A DNA stretch of 64,000 nucleotides, taken from the NCBI GenBank assembly GCA_002007465.1, contig LNAC01000766.1, forward strand, positions 351,842 through 415,841, read 5' to 3'. Each line of letters begins with the position of its first letter. Position 1 is the stretch's first letter. The DNA comes from Ailurus styani (Eukaryota > Chordata > Mammalia > Carnivora > Ailuridae). Below, piece after piece: positions 35,093-44,688 of this stretch. The translations under genes and the position numbers were made by a program. The notes under the pieces are model-generated. The model was not told the origin of the DNA, ran no database searches, and worked only from the letters and a program-made list of their open reading frames with translations.

Positions 35093-35562
35093 ATGGCCAA
35101 ATGAGGGAGCTTGCAAGAATCAACTTGATAGGCATCTCATGGAGGTGGGGAGAAGTAGAAACAGATGCCCAGATACACACCTGACACACTAAAGGTACAA
35201 GGCTGGCCGGAGAAACCCAAACAGAAGTAAGAGGCTATATTGGGATGGCCTACATTTCCATGGCTTGCTGGGCAAAGATGGGTGAGTTTTCCTCTGGGTC
35301 AAATGAACTTGCAAAAGGCTACTAGCCTGGAGTTGTCTTAAAAAGATTCAGCTGGATTGCAACCAAAAGTACGAAATAATTATTCACGAGTCCATAGTGA
35401 TATAAATAAGTGATTGAATACATAAACAAATGGATAAGACTAGACAAATCTCCCATGCAGAAGATAGTTAAATAGTTTCTGTAGCTATTCTCTCCTCAAG
35501 GTAATGGAACATGACCCCCAGGCCCCATTCCTTCACTGTGGACTGGGAAGAGTGAGTTCTTT
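35093..35562. other. Unique sequence, nothing recognised
   Basis: No repeat or coding signal that I can support. Confidence 0.4.
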
Positions 35563-35580
35563 CCAAAGAGTACAGTGTGG

Positions 35581-35804
35581 GGGACACCTGGGTGGTTCAG
35601 TTGGTTAAGCAGCTGCCTTCAGCTCAGGTCGTGATCCCAGGGTCCTGGGATCGAGTCCTGCATTGGGCATCCCGCATCAGGCTCCTTGCTCAGCGGGGAG
35701 TCTGCTTCCCTCTCTCCCTCTGCCTGCCACTCTGCCTGCTTGTTCTCTCTCTGTCTCTGACAAATAAATAAATAAAATCTAAAAACAAAAACAAAAACAA
35801 AAAC
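35581..35804 (+). mobile_element. Carnivore tRNA-Lys SINE with (AAAAAC)n tail
   Basis: Full-length copy: GGGGGACACCTGGGTGGTTCAG head, box-B-like GGGATCGAGTCC, CT-rich middle, AATAAATAAATAAAATCT and an A/C tail. An 18-bp perfect target duplication (35563-35580 and 35805-35822) flanks it. Confidence 0.98.
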
Positions 35805-36050
35805 CCAAAGAGTACAGTGTGGAAAGGGGAAACACAAAGAGTAACTTTCCAATGTAGAAACCTGACAAATGTTATTTCAGCCAGGTGATCAAGGTCAATA
35901 ATATTATGCACTGTGGATACAATGTGACGGCAATGGCACTCCGCCTCTGTGTTCTTCCTTCCCCAAACTCATAACTCCAGTATAATCATGAAAGAACATC
36001 AGACAAATCAAAATTAAGAACGTTCTACAAAATACCTAACCAATACTTGT

Positions 36051-36098
36051 GGCAGACCTCAAGAAGTATTAACAAAAGGCATTTTAATAAAAGTTATG
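36051..36098. other. 48-bp insertion flanked by 12-bp direct repeats
   Basis: ACCAATACTTGT occurs at 36039-36050 and 36099-36110. Removing one copy and the 48 bp between them restores the L1M order. The inserted stretch resembles 34664-34706 (ACCTCAAGAAGT...TTTTGATAAAAGGTATG). Confidence 0.65.
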
Positions 36099-36300
36099 AC
36101 CAATACTTGTCAAAATCTGTCAAGCTCATCAAAACCAAGAAAAGTCTGAGAAAATGTCACAGCTAAGAGAAGCCTAAGGAGACATGAGGACTAAAAGTAA
36201 TGTGGTATCCTGGATGAGATCCTGGAACAGAAAAGGACATTAGAGTTTTAAAAATAAGGAAATCTAAATAAAGGATAACCTTTAGTTAATAGAAACTGGT

Positions 36301-36356
36301 CCAATTAATAATTAATAATTATAAATAATAATAAATTAATAATTAATTAATTAATA
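36301..36356. repeat. AT-only (TTAA/TAAT) low-complexity tract
   Basis: About 55 bp of A and T built from AATTAATAATTAATAATT-type units, inside the L1M. Confidence 0.93.
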
Positions 36357-36500
36357 CTGTTCCATTAGTTGTGTCAAAATGTACCATGTAAGAGGTCAGG
36401 GGGAACTAGATGGGAGAGATATGGGAAATCTCTTTATTACCTTGGCAACTTTTCTGTAAATCTAAAACTATTCTAAAAATAAAATTTTGTTTTTAAAAAT

Positions 36501-37149
36501 ACTTCTGTTGAGTTGATCATCTATGGAGCAAGGTGGTTATCACAGTAAGGTCCTGTTGCTTGGATGGCCAAAAACTAAGGATGAAGAAGAGCCATTCACA
36601 GCCAGCTGGAAGAAGCTTAACTTGTTCAGGAAATGACAGTGAGATGGCCCAGGTGGCAGAGGAAGGGCAGGGTGGTTCTCCGAAGATTCTACCAAATCCT
36701 CACACAAGAAAGAGACAACATTTGGCCATTGGGCATGCACAACTGACCTTGACCCCAGGATACAACCATATTAACCATGTAACGCTGGAACTTTTTTCTG
36801 AACTCACTGCTGTCGCCCGCATTGCCTTATGCTCCCTACAGCCAAACAAGGAAGGGCCAAATAAGTAGTTAGCAAGTAAACGAGAAGGAGGAACAAAGAC
36901 GAAAAAAGAAACCAATCACCCATATCCCTGCTGCAGAATTCCAAGCTCCCAGGGGACACAATCAATTATTGACAGCAGATTTGTCTACACTTATAGTTTC
37001 TGCAAGTACACCATTTGTTAATACCTGAGAATGACTGGAAAAGCTATAGGATCTCCCCAAGGCTACATCAAGGAACAAAGGATAACAACCTATCCAAAAG
37101 TACAAGTTCAAAAGGCAGTAATGACCAAAAAAAAAAAAAAAAAAAAAAA
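36501..37149. other. Unclassified ~600 bp ending in A23; possible retrocopy
   Basis: A run of 23 A at 37127-37149 follows sequence I cannot classify. No AATAAA lies just upstream, and I find no matching target duplication. It may be the tail of a processed noncoding retrocopy or of an unknown retroelement. A 111-codon frame at 36533-36868 resembles nothing I know. Confidence 0.35.
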
Positions 37150-37839
37150 TCAAGTTACTTTCTGCTTGTATCCTACTGTGCTTAGCTTGTTCAAGTAACT
37201 TGTTACAATTCATTGTGCTGTGTTCTATTCAATATATGGATAAAAGAAGTAAGAAAAATCATAGACACAGCATTTAACATGGGCTAGAGTAATGAATGCA
37301 AATTTACTACATGAAAAGGCAGCTCGGGGGGCGGGGGGACTGCGTTAAAGCACAAGGGAGGGCTTTTTAGGTGGCAAGCACAGTGCACACATGTGAACAT
37401 GCTCCCCGCCCCCGGAACAGAACATAGGAGAAGGTAGGGGCATGATGAGTGCAGGGCAGGTTGGGAGCACCATAATGGTGCAGCATGGGTATACCAGGGC
37501 ATACACAGAGGGGCATCCAGTACAGTGGAAGGCTGAAAACATGTTACTCGCTCCTCGCTAAGAAGCGACTTGCAGTCGAGAGTCTACCGTGCCTGGTCCC
37601 AGAAAGAGTTAACATGGACTTGATGGAGAAGAAGCTGAGGGGATGGGTCAAGTGGATATTTCTTGAGTAAAGTGAGTTCATCTTAGAGATTTTGTGATGT
37701 GAGGTATACAGGAGAAACAGAATGAAAACTGACCCAGTTTCAAGACCTGATATGGCCGATTAATGATACCCAAGCCAATGTGGGGGACTTAAGCAGAGCA
37801 GGTTGAGTATGAGTCAGGGTGTGGTTGGGGGATAGTCAG
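37150..37839. other. Unclassified, partly G-rich
   Basis: G-runs at 37326-37340 and CCCCGCCCCC near 37405. No coding or repeat identity. Confidence 0.35.
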
Positions 37840-37854
37840 CTCAGTTTAAGAGTC

Positions 37855-38065
37855 CTATTATTTTATGATTTTATTTATTTATTTGTTTATTTATTTATTT
37901 AGAGATTTCACACATGAGCATGGGGAGAGGCAGAAGGATCGAGAATCTCAAGCAGACTCCATATTGAGCTCAGAGCCCAAATGGCTCAATCTCACAGCCC
38001 TGAGATCATGACCTGAACCAAAATCAAAAGTCGGACGCTTACCTGACTGAGCCTCCCAGGTGCCC
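37855..38065 (-). mobile_element. Carnivore tRNA-Lys SINE, older
   Basis: (TTTA)n start, CACAGCCCTGAGATCATGACCTGAACC and GCCTCCCAGGTGCCCCT end. Diverged target duplications CTCAGTTTAAGAGTC (37840-37854) and CTCAGTTTGAGACTC (38066-38080). Confidence 0.95.
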
Positions 38066-38149
38066 CTCAGTTTGAGACTCTTAAGGGACATCCGGAAAAA
38101 GCATGATATCACTCAGAGTGTGAATTAACTTATTATTAAACTCTTATGC

Positions 38150-38443
38150 TTCCTGCCAAAATGTGCCCTTCTCTCAACCCTGCTCTGATATTTCTTTATT
38201 CTAATTCCTCTCTGGTCCTTCATCTTCCTCTGAAACACAATTGCTTGTTTATTCCTTTCTATGTGTCTTCAACACAATAGAAGTCTATAATATCATTCTT
38301 AGTTAATATTTTATCAGTGGTTCCATGTCAATCTTCTATGCTAAATAAGAGCTCCTAGCAGTAAGAAGCCATATTTGAGCCCTTTGCTGAACCTGTCACA
38401 CAGTGGGTACTCAATAAATGTTTGTTGAATAAATGGGTGAATA
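38150..38443 (+). mobile_element. L2 3' end
   Basis: A pyrimidine-rich stretch followed by ACCTGTCACACAGTGGGTACTCAATAAATGTTTGTTGAATAAATGGGTGAAT, the L2 terminus. Confidence 0.75.
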
Positions 38444-38674
38444 CGCTGGTCTTCCTCTGAGATAAGCAGGTCCACTGAAGCATAAGAATGTGAAGAATGA
38501 TAGAGAAAGAGAAGATAAAGTATGAAGAGGGTTGGGGGTGGAGCCTGAGGCTGGCAGCTCACGTGGGTGACACCAGCATTGCCCAGAGAGGGTAGGGTAT
38601 TGGTGTTCTAGAGTACGCTCAGTGACTTCATCCTGTTTTGTGTCACTGCTGCTTCTGGTTACTCTTGAAATTGC

Positions 38675-38778
38675 AGAGGGCACTGGGTGTGGTGCATAAA
38701 CAATGAATTTTGGATCACAGAAAAAATAAAATTAAATTAAAAAAAAGATTTTTAAAGAAAAAAAAAAAGAAAAAGACT
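38675..38778 (+). mobile_element. Short carnivore L1 3' end plus A-rich tail
   Basis: GGGCACTGGGTGTGGTGCATAAACAATGAATTTTGGATCAC, then AAAAAATAAAATTAAATTAAAAAAAA, looks like the very end of a young carnivore L1 3' UTR, severely 5'-truncated. The A-rich part runs to about 38778. Confidence 0.5.
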
Positions 38779-39304
38779 GATGTGGTTTTGGCTACAGGTC
38801 CAGTGTGACAGTGCATGGAAGGTTGGATGCAGGTCTCTTTTCTGAGACCTGGAGTATGATGTGGTATTGGGCCACACTGTCTCTCTGAGTCTAAGGTTTG
38901 CCCATTCAATATGACTTTTTGTACCTCAGGCAGAGCTCTGCTGAGTGGCCAGGGGCTGAAATCAGCCTAGCATAATGCGAATGCCAGCCGCAGAGCCATG
39001 CACTTGTGATAATTACAGTCTACACTACTGTTTGCCTTTCACTCAAAATTCCTCTGAGGAAGAAACAAAATGATTCCTTTGACTCAGAATTTCTGGTCTG
39101 ACAGAGGTATAAAGAAATAATCATTTGAGCATACCTAGGATCTGTGTTGATAGGTCACAGACACATAGATAGCTTAAGATTTTAGATGTAGCAAGCTTCT
39201 AAGAATGCAAGCTGTTCCCTAACAGATTTACACTTAAGTGCCTGGGGCCTAAGTAAGACTGCATGCAGAAATAAAGAAAATGGCCTTCAACTGAAATCTT
39301 TCCT
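38779..39304. other. Unique sequence, nothing recognised
   Basis: No repeat or coding signal that I can support. Confidence 0.4.
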
Positions 39305-39318
39305 AATTGGCCAGAATT

Positions 39319-39523
39319 ATTATTATTATTATTTAGAAAGAGCACGTTTGAGTGAGTAGGGGGTGGAGCTGGGGGAGAGGGAGAGAGAAAATCTTAAGCA
39401 GCCTCCACACTCCACCCCCAGCATGGAGCCTGACATGGGGCTCGATCTCACAACCTTGAGATCATGACCTGATCCAAAATTAAGAGTTGGATGCTTAACA
39501 GACTAAGTCACCCAGGGGACCCA
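39319..39523 (-). mobile_element. Carnivore tRNA-Lys SINE, first of a tandem pair
   Basis: (ATT)n start, CTCGATCTCACAACCTTGAGATCATGACCTGATCC and a CACCCAGGGGACCC end. Target duplications AATTGGCC(A/G)GAATT lie at 39305-39318 and 39524-39537. Confidence 0.95.
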
Positions 39524-39546
39524 AATTGGCCGGAATTNTGGGCGGA

Positions 39547-39760
39547 ATTTCTTTTTTTTTTTTTTTAATATTTTATTATTTATTTGAGAGGGAGCACGAG
39601 AGAGAGAGTGAGAGAGAGAACAAGCAGGGGAGAGGGGCAGAGGAAGAAGCAGACTCTCCATTGAGCAGAGAGCCCAATGGACAGCTCAGTCCCAGGACCC
39701 TGGGATCATGTCCTGAGCCAAATGTAGACACTTAACCAACTGAGTCACCCAGGTGGCCCC
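39547..39760 (-). mobile_element. Carnivore tRNA-Lys SINE, second of a tandem pair
   Basis: Same orientation, inserted right beside the first copy's 3' target duplication. T14-16 start, AGCAGAGAGCCCAATGG and GGATCATGTCCTGAGCC. A GAATTC-like duplicate follows at about 39761. One unresolved base (N) lies at 39538 between the two SINEs. Confidence 0.95.
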
Positions 39761-41113
39761 AGAATTCCTTTTTAATTAACAATATCTAACAAAGTAATTT
39801 TATTTTTTAATTCATATGCAATTGATTACCTATATCTCAGGTTCTTAATAGATCAATAAATGAAAAATACTCAAAATTTATTAGTGATATGATCAATATA
39901 CATTGCTTTGAATGGAGTATCTCGTGCTCTATTTAGAATTTGTATTATTAGTCATTCATGCTATCCTAAGAGTATCTACTGTTGGGCAAATGGACCAGAA
40001 AGGGTATATATTTCTTTTCTACTCAACCTGAAATGCAACTTGAATCAATTTATTGTATACCCAAACTATGTCAAAGTAATCTTAGAAAAGTCACTGTGTA
40101 TTTGGCATTGCTTGAAACTACAGGGAGAGGAGCAAGGTGCTGTTGCAGGGAGGAAAGACTGATCTTGGGTCTGTTGAACCAACACTGGGGGCTGGGAGCT
40201 CTAGGCTGCAGGGTCTTGATGCCTTGAAAGAGATTCAGTTCTGTCTGCAAAAAGCTCGTATGTGAATGGACCATGGGAGAAACAGTCATGCAAAATAAAT
40301 AAAATAATAAGATAAATTAGAATTCAGCATACTGATACCCTGAGAAAAAATAACTTCCTGCAAAATATTAGAGCCAGTAATTCCACTAACTCTTTGTCCT
40401 TCATAGGTTCTCTTCTCTCTGTTTGAGCTTCTCTTGGACAATCAGACCAGTGGGAGTTTCCTCATCGCTGCTGGAGACTTAACAGTCGGGGCTGCCTGAG
40501 TAAAAACTGTCAAGTACATACAGAATCCAGTAGGGGCGGAAACATTGGTTTCCCTTTAGCCATCTCTACCACCAGCAATCCCGCTGGAGAACTAACAGTT
40601 TTGAGACCCCACTGTGTATCTGGCACAGTAAAAGTCATTTCCCCTCAAACTCCTTTCTCTCCAATTAAAACTCGCTCTTAGGAAAGGATCTAATATATGT
40701 AATCTACTTCATGAGAAGTAAATAAATGAGAAGTCTTATGTTGGAGTGGTCATTGTATTTCCATTTTAACATGACTCAACCCAGAACACTGGGGGGGGAG
40801 ACAAGAGTCCTGGGGGAATGACAAGATTGTCAAGTGTATCAAAGGGGGGCTTTAAATGCTTTAAAACGCTGAGAGATGCTGTCTTGGGCCAATGATCTGG
40901 TGTCCAGTCATGACATCAAGGTCGCCAGCTGGGGAGAGGCCATACCACACATTTGTCCACTGGACACACATGAGCAATGAGCCCACCCGCACTCCCCTAG
41001 ATCTTTCGGTACCAACCAAGTCACAAGGTCTGTCTCATCTCTGTTTTTGTTTGGGGGCTGTTCACATTTATAAATCTCCTCGTTTTTTTGTTTTGTTTTG
41101 TTTTCTAAATATG
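39761..41113. other. Unique sequence, nothing recognised
   Basis: AT-rich start. 40.36-40.65 kb has more CpG but no recognised element. No coding signal. Confidence 0.4.
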
Positions 41114-41124
41114 AAGAATATACT

Positions 41125-41333
41125 GGGGCACCTGGGTGGCTCACTGCTTTAAGGCCTCTGACTTCAGCTCAGGTCATGATCTCAGGGTCCTGGGATGGAG
41201 CCCCACATCAGGCTCCCTGCTCAGCAGGAAGCCTGCTTCCTCCTCTCTCTGCCTGCCTCTCCGCCTACTTGTGATCTCTCTCTCTGTGTCAAATGGATAA
41301 ATAAAATCTTTAAAAAAAAAGGAAAAAAAAAAA
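41125..41333 (+). mobile_element. Carnivore tRNA-Lys SINE
   Basis: GGGGCACCTGGGTGGCTCAC head, CAGGTCATGATCTCAGGGTCCTGGGATGGAGCCCC, CTGCCTGCCTCTCCGCCTACTTGTGATCTCTC and an A-rich tail. Target duplications AAGAATATACTG / AAGAATATATTG at 41114 and 41334. Confidence 0.97.
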
Positions 41334-41345
41334 AAGAATATATTG

Positions 41346-42560
41346 TAAGGCTTTACTCTAGATCCCTCATCCCCAGAAATACCTTCTCTGAGTGCCCAAA
41401 AAAAGAATGGAATCTTCCGGGACTCTGAAATTGCCAGAGCAGTGTTCTCACATAGTTGCCAGTCTGTTTGTATGGTTCATACAGAAATAAGAATACTGTT
41501 CCCCATGGTATTAACTATTTTTCTCATCCTTAGATTTAACAGTTAAGCCAGTAGCCTTGTGTAATATTTAATAGAGTCTCACTCAAATGCAGCCCAATTT
41601 TCTCTTCAAATAAAATTCCATTTTAAGCACCAGGATTTGTATGCCAAATTTGGTCCTTTAAAAATAACGGAAGATATAAATTTTTACCACTTAGTTATAG
41701 GATTTGGAAAAGAGAAGGTTAGTAATGAAAGATCTCGTACAAACTGAATAACTAATGCCAATACTGAGGGCCATCTCCACAATGCGTCTTCCACGCAGCA
41801 GCATTAGTGTGCAGGTCACGTCGAAGCTGACTGAGATCTGAATGGAGTGGAAGCTTGCTCACTCAGCACCTTTGGCTTTCAGACTCTATTATCTTGCTTA
41901 CTTAGTAAATTTAATGTTGTGTAATTTATTTTTTATTGCCTCATTTGTAAGTCTTTCTTTTTCTTCAACCCAAGATATCTTTAGGGGCTTAGATGGCCTA
42001 TTACACTCTGATGTCCATTTTTATAAAAAGGATAAGAACCCTTGTTAAAGAAGACGAGCAGCAAACACTGCATTTTATTGGAGCCAAGAAAGAAGATGCT
42101 ACATTGTGTTCCAAAATTATCACGACAGGGATGGATCGAGGGCTGGAGAACAGGAAAAGCTGTTCAGCAGCCAATATTGTCTTTAGCAGGAAGCCCTCTA
42201 CAAAATTATTAAAAGAAAATGCATCCCTCTCAGCATCAGCATTTTCCCCTCTCGTGAAAGACTAGAGTCCTTTATAGCTGATTTGCTCAGATGTCATTCC
42301 TCCATACAGAATACGTATTTATATATTTTTTTCAGGTAGCCCAAATCCTATTATTCTTCCTCTCTCCCCCCTTTACGACCCTCCTCTATTGTACTACCAT
42401 TACTCCGAGATCAATATGACCTTGGAAATCAGCAATGGATGGCACCGCTCACAAAAGGACAAACACAGAGGAACACATCCTACACATTTGCAAAACCAAA
42501 AACCCAATATGATGCTTTAGGGGGAAAAAATGACAGTAATTAGAAAATCCAGAAAAGTTT
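41346..42560. other. Unique sequence, nothing recognised
   Basis: A 90-codon frame (41993-42265) resembles nothing I know. No repeat recognised. Confidence 0.4.
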
Positions 42561-42574
42561 AAAGTCTAACCTTT

Positions 42575-42769
42575 GGGGCGCCTGGGTGGCTCAGTCATTA
42601 AGCGTCTGCCTTTGGCTCAGGTCATGATCCCGGGGTCCTCGGAGCGAGCCTTGCATCAGGTTCCCTGCTCAGCGGGGATTCTGGTTCTCCCTCTCCCACT
42701 CCCCCTGCTTGTGTTCCCTCTCTCGCTGTCTCTCTCTCTGTGTCAAATAAATAAATAAAAATTAAAAAA
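42575..42769 (+). mobile_element. Carnivore tRNA-Lys SINE
   Basis: GGGGCGCCTGGGTGGCTCAG head, CAGGTCATGATCCCGGGGTCC, (AATA)n and an A tail. Perfect 14-bp target duplication AAAGTCTAACCTTT at 42561-42574 and 42770-42783. Confidence 0.98.
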
Positions 42770-42783
42770 AAAGTCTAACCTTT

Positions 42784-43189
42784 ATAGACAAGAGTGTGTA
42801 TCCCCAGGTACTTGGCTAACCATCTTAGGAATCTGTAAGACAGTCTTATCTTAAAAGTTAAATCTGATAGCAAACTAGGATTCTTCAAGAGCCTACCAGG
42901 TGCTCACATTTCGAAAAAGACATGAAATGATGATCAAAATTTCTCTGAGAACTAGGAGTAGGTTAGCACTCTCATAAATGAACCAAATATGAAAGGTACA
43001 TGGGCCAGATTGCTCCGAAGTCCTAGGCACAAGCATGTGCGCGCCTGCGCCCACATTGGGCTCCTGCAGAAACAACTCGAGTTGCATCCATGTTTCCTGC
43101 CTGTGTATGACAGTGCGGTCTCTGGAAGGCAGTGCAAGGTCACAGTCAGCGCTGGTGCCGGTATTTTCGGGAGACAGCAGCCCGGAGGA
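42784..43189. other. Unique sequence, nothing recognised
   Basis: Overlapping short frames on both strands, none resembling a known protein. Confidence 0.4.
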
Positions 43190-43430
43190 GTTACGAACAC
43201 GGACTCTGGAGCCAGCTACCTGGGTTTGCACCCAGGCTTCCTTGCTTGCTAGCCGTGTGACTCTGGGAGAGTTGCTTTTCTGTTCCTCCTTTTCCTCAAC
43301 CAAAAACTGGGGATAATTATAGCACAGAGCTGTTCCGAGGATAGCATAAGTTCATGCGTGAAGTGTTCAGAACAGTCCCTGCCAAACAGGAGGCACTCGA
43401 CAACACAAGCTATGATTATTTTTATTTTTT
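43190..43430 (+). mobile_element. Near-complete MIR
   Basis: ACGGACTCTGGAGCCAGCTACCTGGGTTTGCACCC (tRNA-derived part), GCTAGCCGTGTGACTCTGGG, GGGGATAATTATAGCACAGAGCTGTTCCGAGGATAGC and GCACTCGACAACACAAGCTATGATTATT cover nearly the whole ~260-bp element. Confidence 0.93.
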
Positions 43431-43719
43431 CCTTAAGGATGACAGAAAGATAAAAATATCTAGCTCCTGATGGGAAAGGTTGCATCACCTGCTGCTATTT
43501 CTGGAAACACGGAGGTCGCGAGCGGTCCCCGTGGTCACAATGTCTTTAGAATCCAGAGCAGGGAAGGGGAGTCGAATGGTGATACAGTGCAGGAGGCAGA
43601 GTTCAGTCACCCTTTATTGTTTTAATGTCCTTATTCTCTCTACGCTTTGATGGCCTTTATTTTTATTTGGTTTGAATTCCTCCCAACATCTTTCCCTCTC
43701 GACACCGAATTGTGTTCTG
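43431..43719. other. Unique sequence, nothing recognised
   Basis: GC rises toward the CpG cluster at 43.72 kb. Confidence 0.4.
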
Positions 43720-43920
43720 ACGTGGTTATTGTCGGGGCTGCCGTCCGCCAGGGCGGCTGCGTGTTACCTGCCACAGCGCATTCCCTGGCTTCTCCTTCAT
43801 GGCTTCCTTCCAGCCCAGTGCACGGGCTCCTCTCCCAGCCGCCCCGCGTTTCTTCTTAGCAGGCAGCCCCTCTCCCCCGCCGCGGAGAATGATCCTCCGC
43901 TCTGACAGCCAGTCTCGCCA
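43720..43920. other. Small CpG-rich cluster
   Basis: By my count about 16 CpGs in about 200 bp (CCGCCGCGG, GCCGCCCCGCG, GGGCGGCTGCG), far denser than its surroundings. No repeat recognised. Too short for a standard CpG island; it may be a remnant of one or a local element. Confidence 0.5.
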
Positions 43921-44670
43921 TTTTCTCCAAATCCTTCATTAAAAAACTCACCTCAGCCCAGAAACCTTTCCAGAATGAAAGCGGGACCCTTAAGAAGAGA
44001 GCAAGTAATGAACTGGAAATCTACCATCCGCCTCAGACCTCTTTGCTCTCCTGCCTCCCTCCACGGCTCCGAAGCTTCCTAGGTCATATTTTGCCCACTT
44101 CTCTTCATCTTGCCCCGCTTCCCTCACTAACCTTTCGATTTCTCTCAGATTGTTTCTCTATCCATAATTGTATGGCTCCTTATTTTTAACCGCATTATGC
44201 TTACCCACGTTTTCCATATAGTGAAATTGATCTTAGGGGCGCATTCACTTGGGAAGAAAACTGCAGACATCGGGCTGACTATACGGTCTCAGTCAATGTT
44301 TTTCATTGTGCCTATAGTTTGTCTGTGGACCTCCTCTTATTTCTGTCAGTCAGTCAACTGTATGTCGAGTGTCTGTTCTTGTAGGCACTATTGCTTTTGG
44401 TTCGACTTCATTAGCTTAACTAAAAAGGAAAGTCATGGAGTAGTAACTGATGGCATCTTTGAGCAAGGGAGATGACCTATTATATAAATTATGTTCTTGT
44501 TCCTGGCAAACCAGAGGGCAAATTTAATCTAAAATGGGGTGGATTATGTTTTATGACTGGATTCACATGAAGATAGAAACCCTAAACTAGTTTAATGTCT
44601 ATAATGATGAGCTCTGGCTTAGGACATGCTTTTTCTCCCTAAAAGGCCATGGCTCCCCTGCTTGGTCCAT
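43921..44670. other. Unique sequence, nothing recognised
   Basis: Pyrimidine-rich in 44.03-44.15 kb. A 92-codon frame (44197-44475) has no known match. Confidence 0.4.
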
Positions 44671-44688
44671 GCGGCCCCCTACTGGAGG
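44671..44688 (-). promoter_or_regulatory. CTCF-like motif, reverse
   Basis: The minus strand reads CCTCCAGTAGGGGGCCGC. It fits CCASYAGRKGGCRS with one mismatch (C at the R position). It lies in non-repeat sequence and faces the forward motif at 21149 across about 23.5 kb. Binding is an inference. Confidence 0.45.

Larger units (their letters stand above)
35880..36500 (+). mobile_element. L1M 3' UTR with A-rich end
   Basis: GAACATCAGACAAATCAAAATTAAG, GAGACATGAGGACTAAAAGTAATGTGGTATCCTGGATGAGATCCTGGAACAG and CAACTTTTCTGTAAATCTAAAACTATTCTAAAAATAAAA give a continuous old L1 3' end. The same family is at 592-1010 in opposite orientation. It is interrupted by a 48-bp insertion and an AT-rich expansion. 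Confidence 0.82.
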
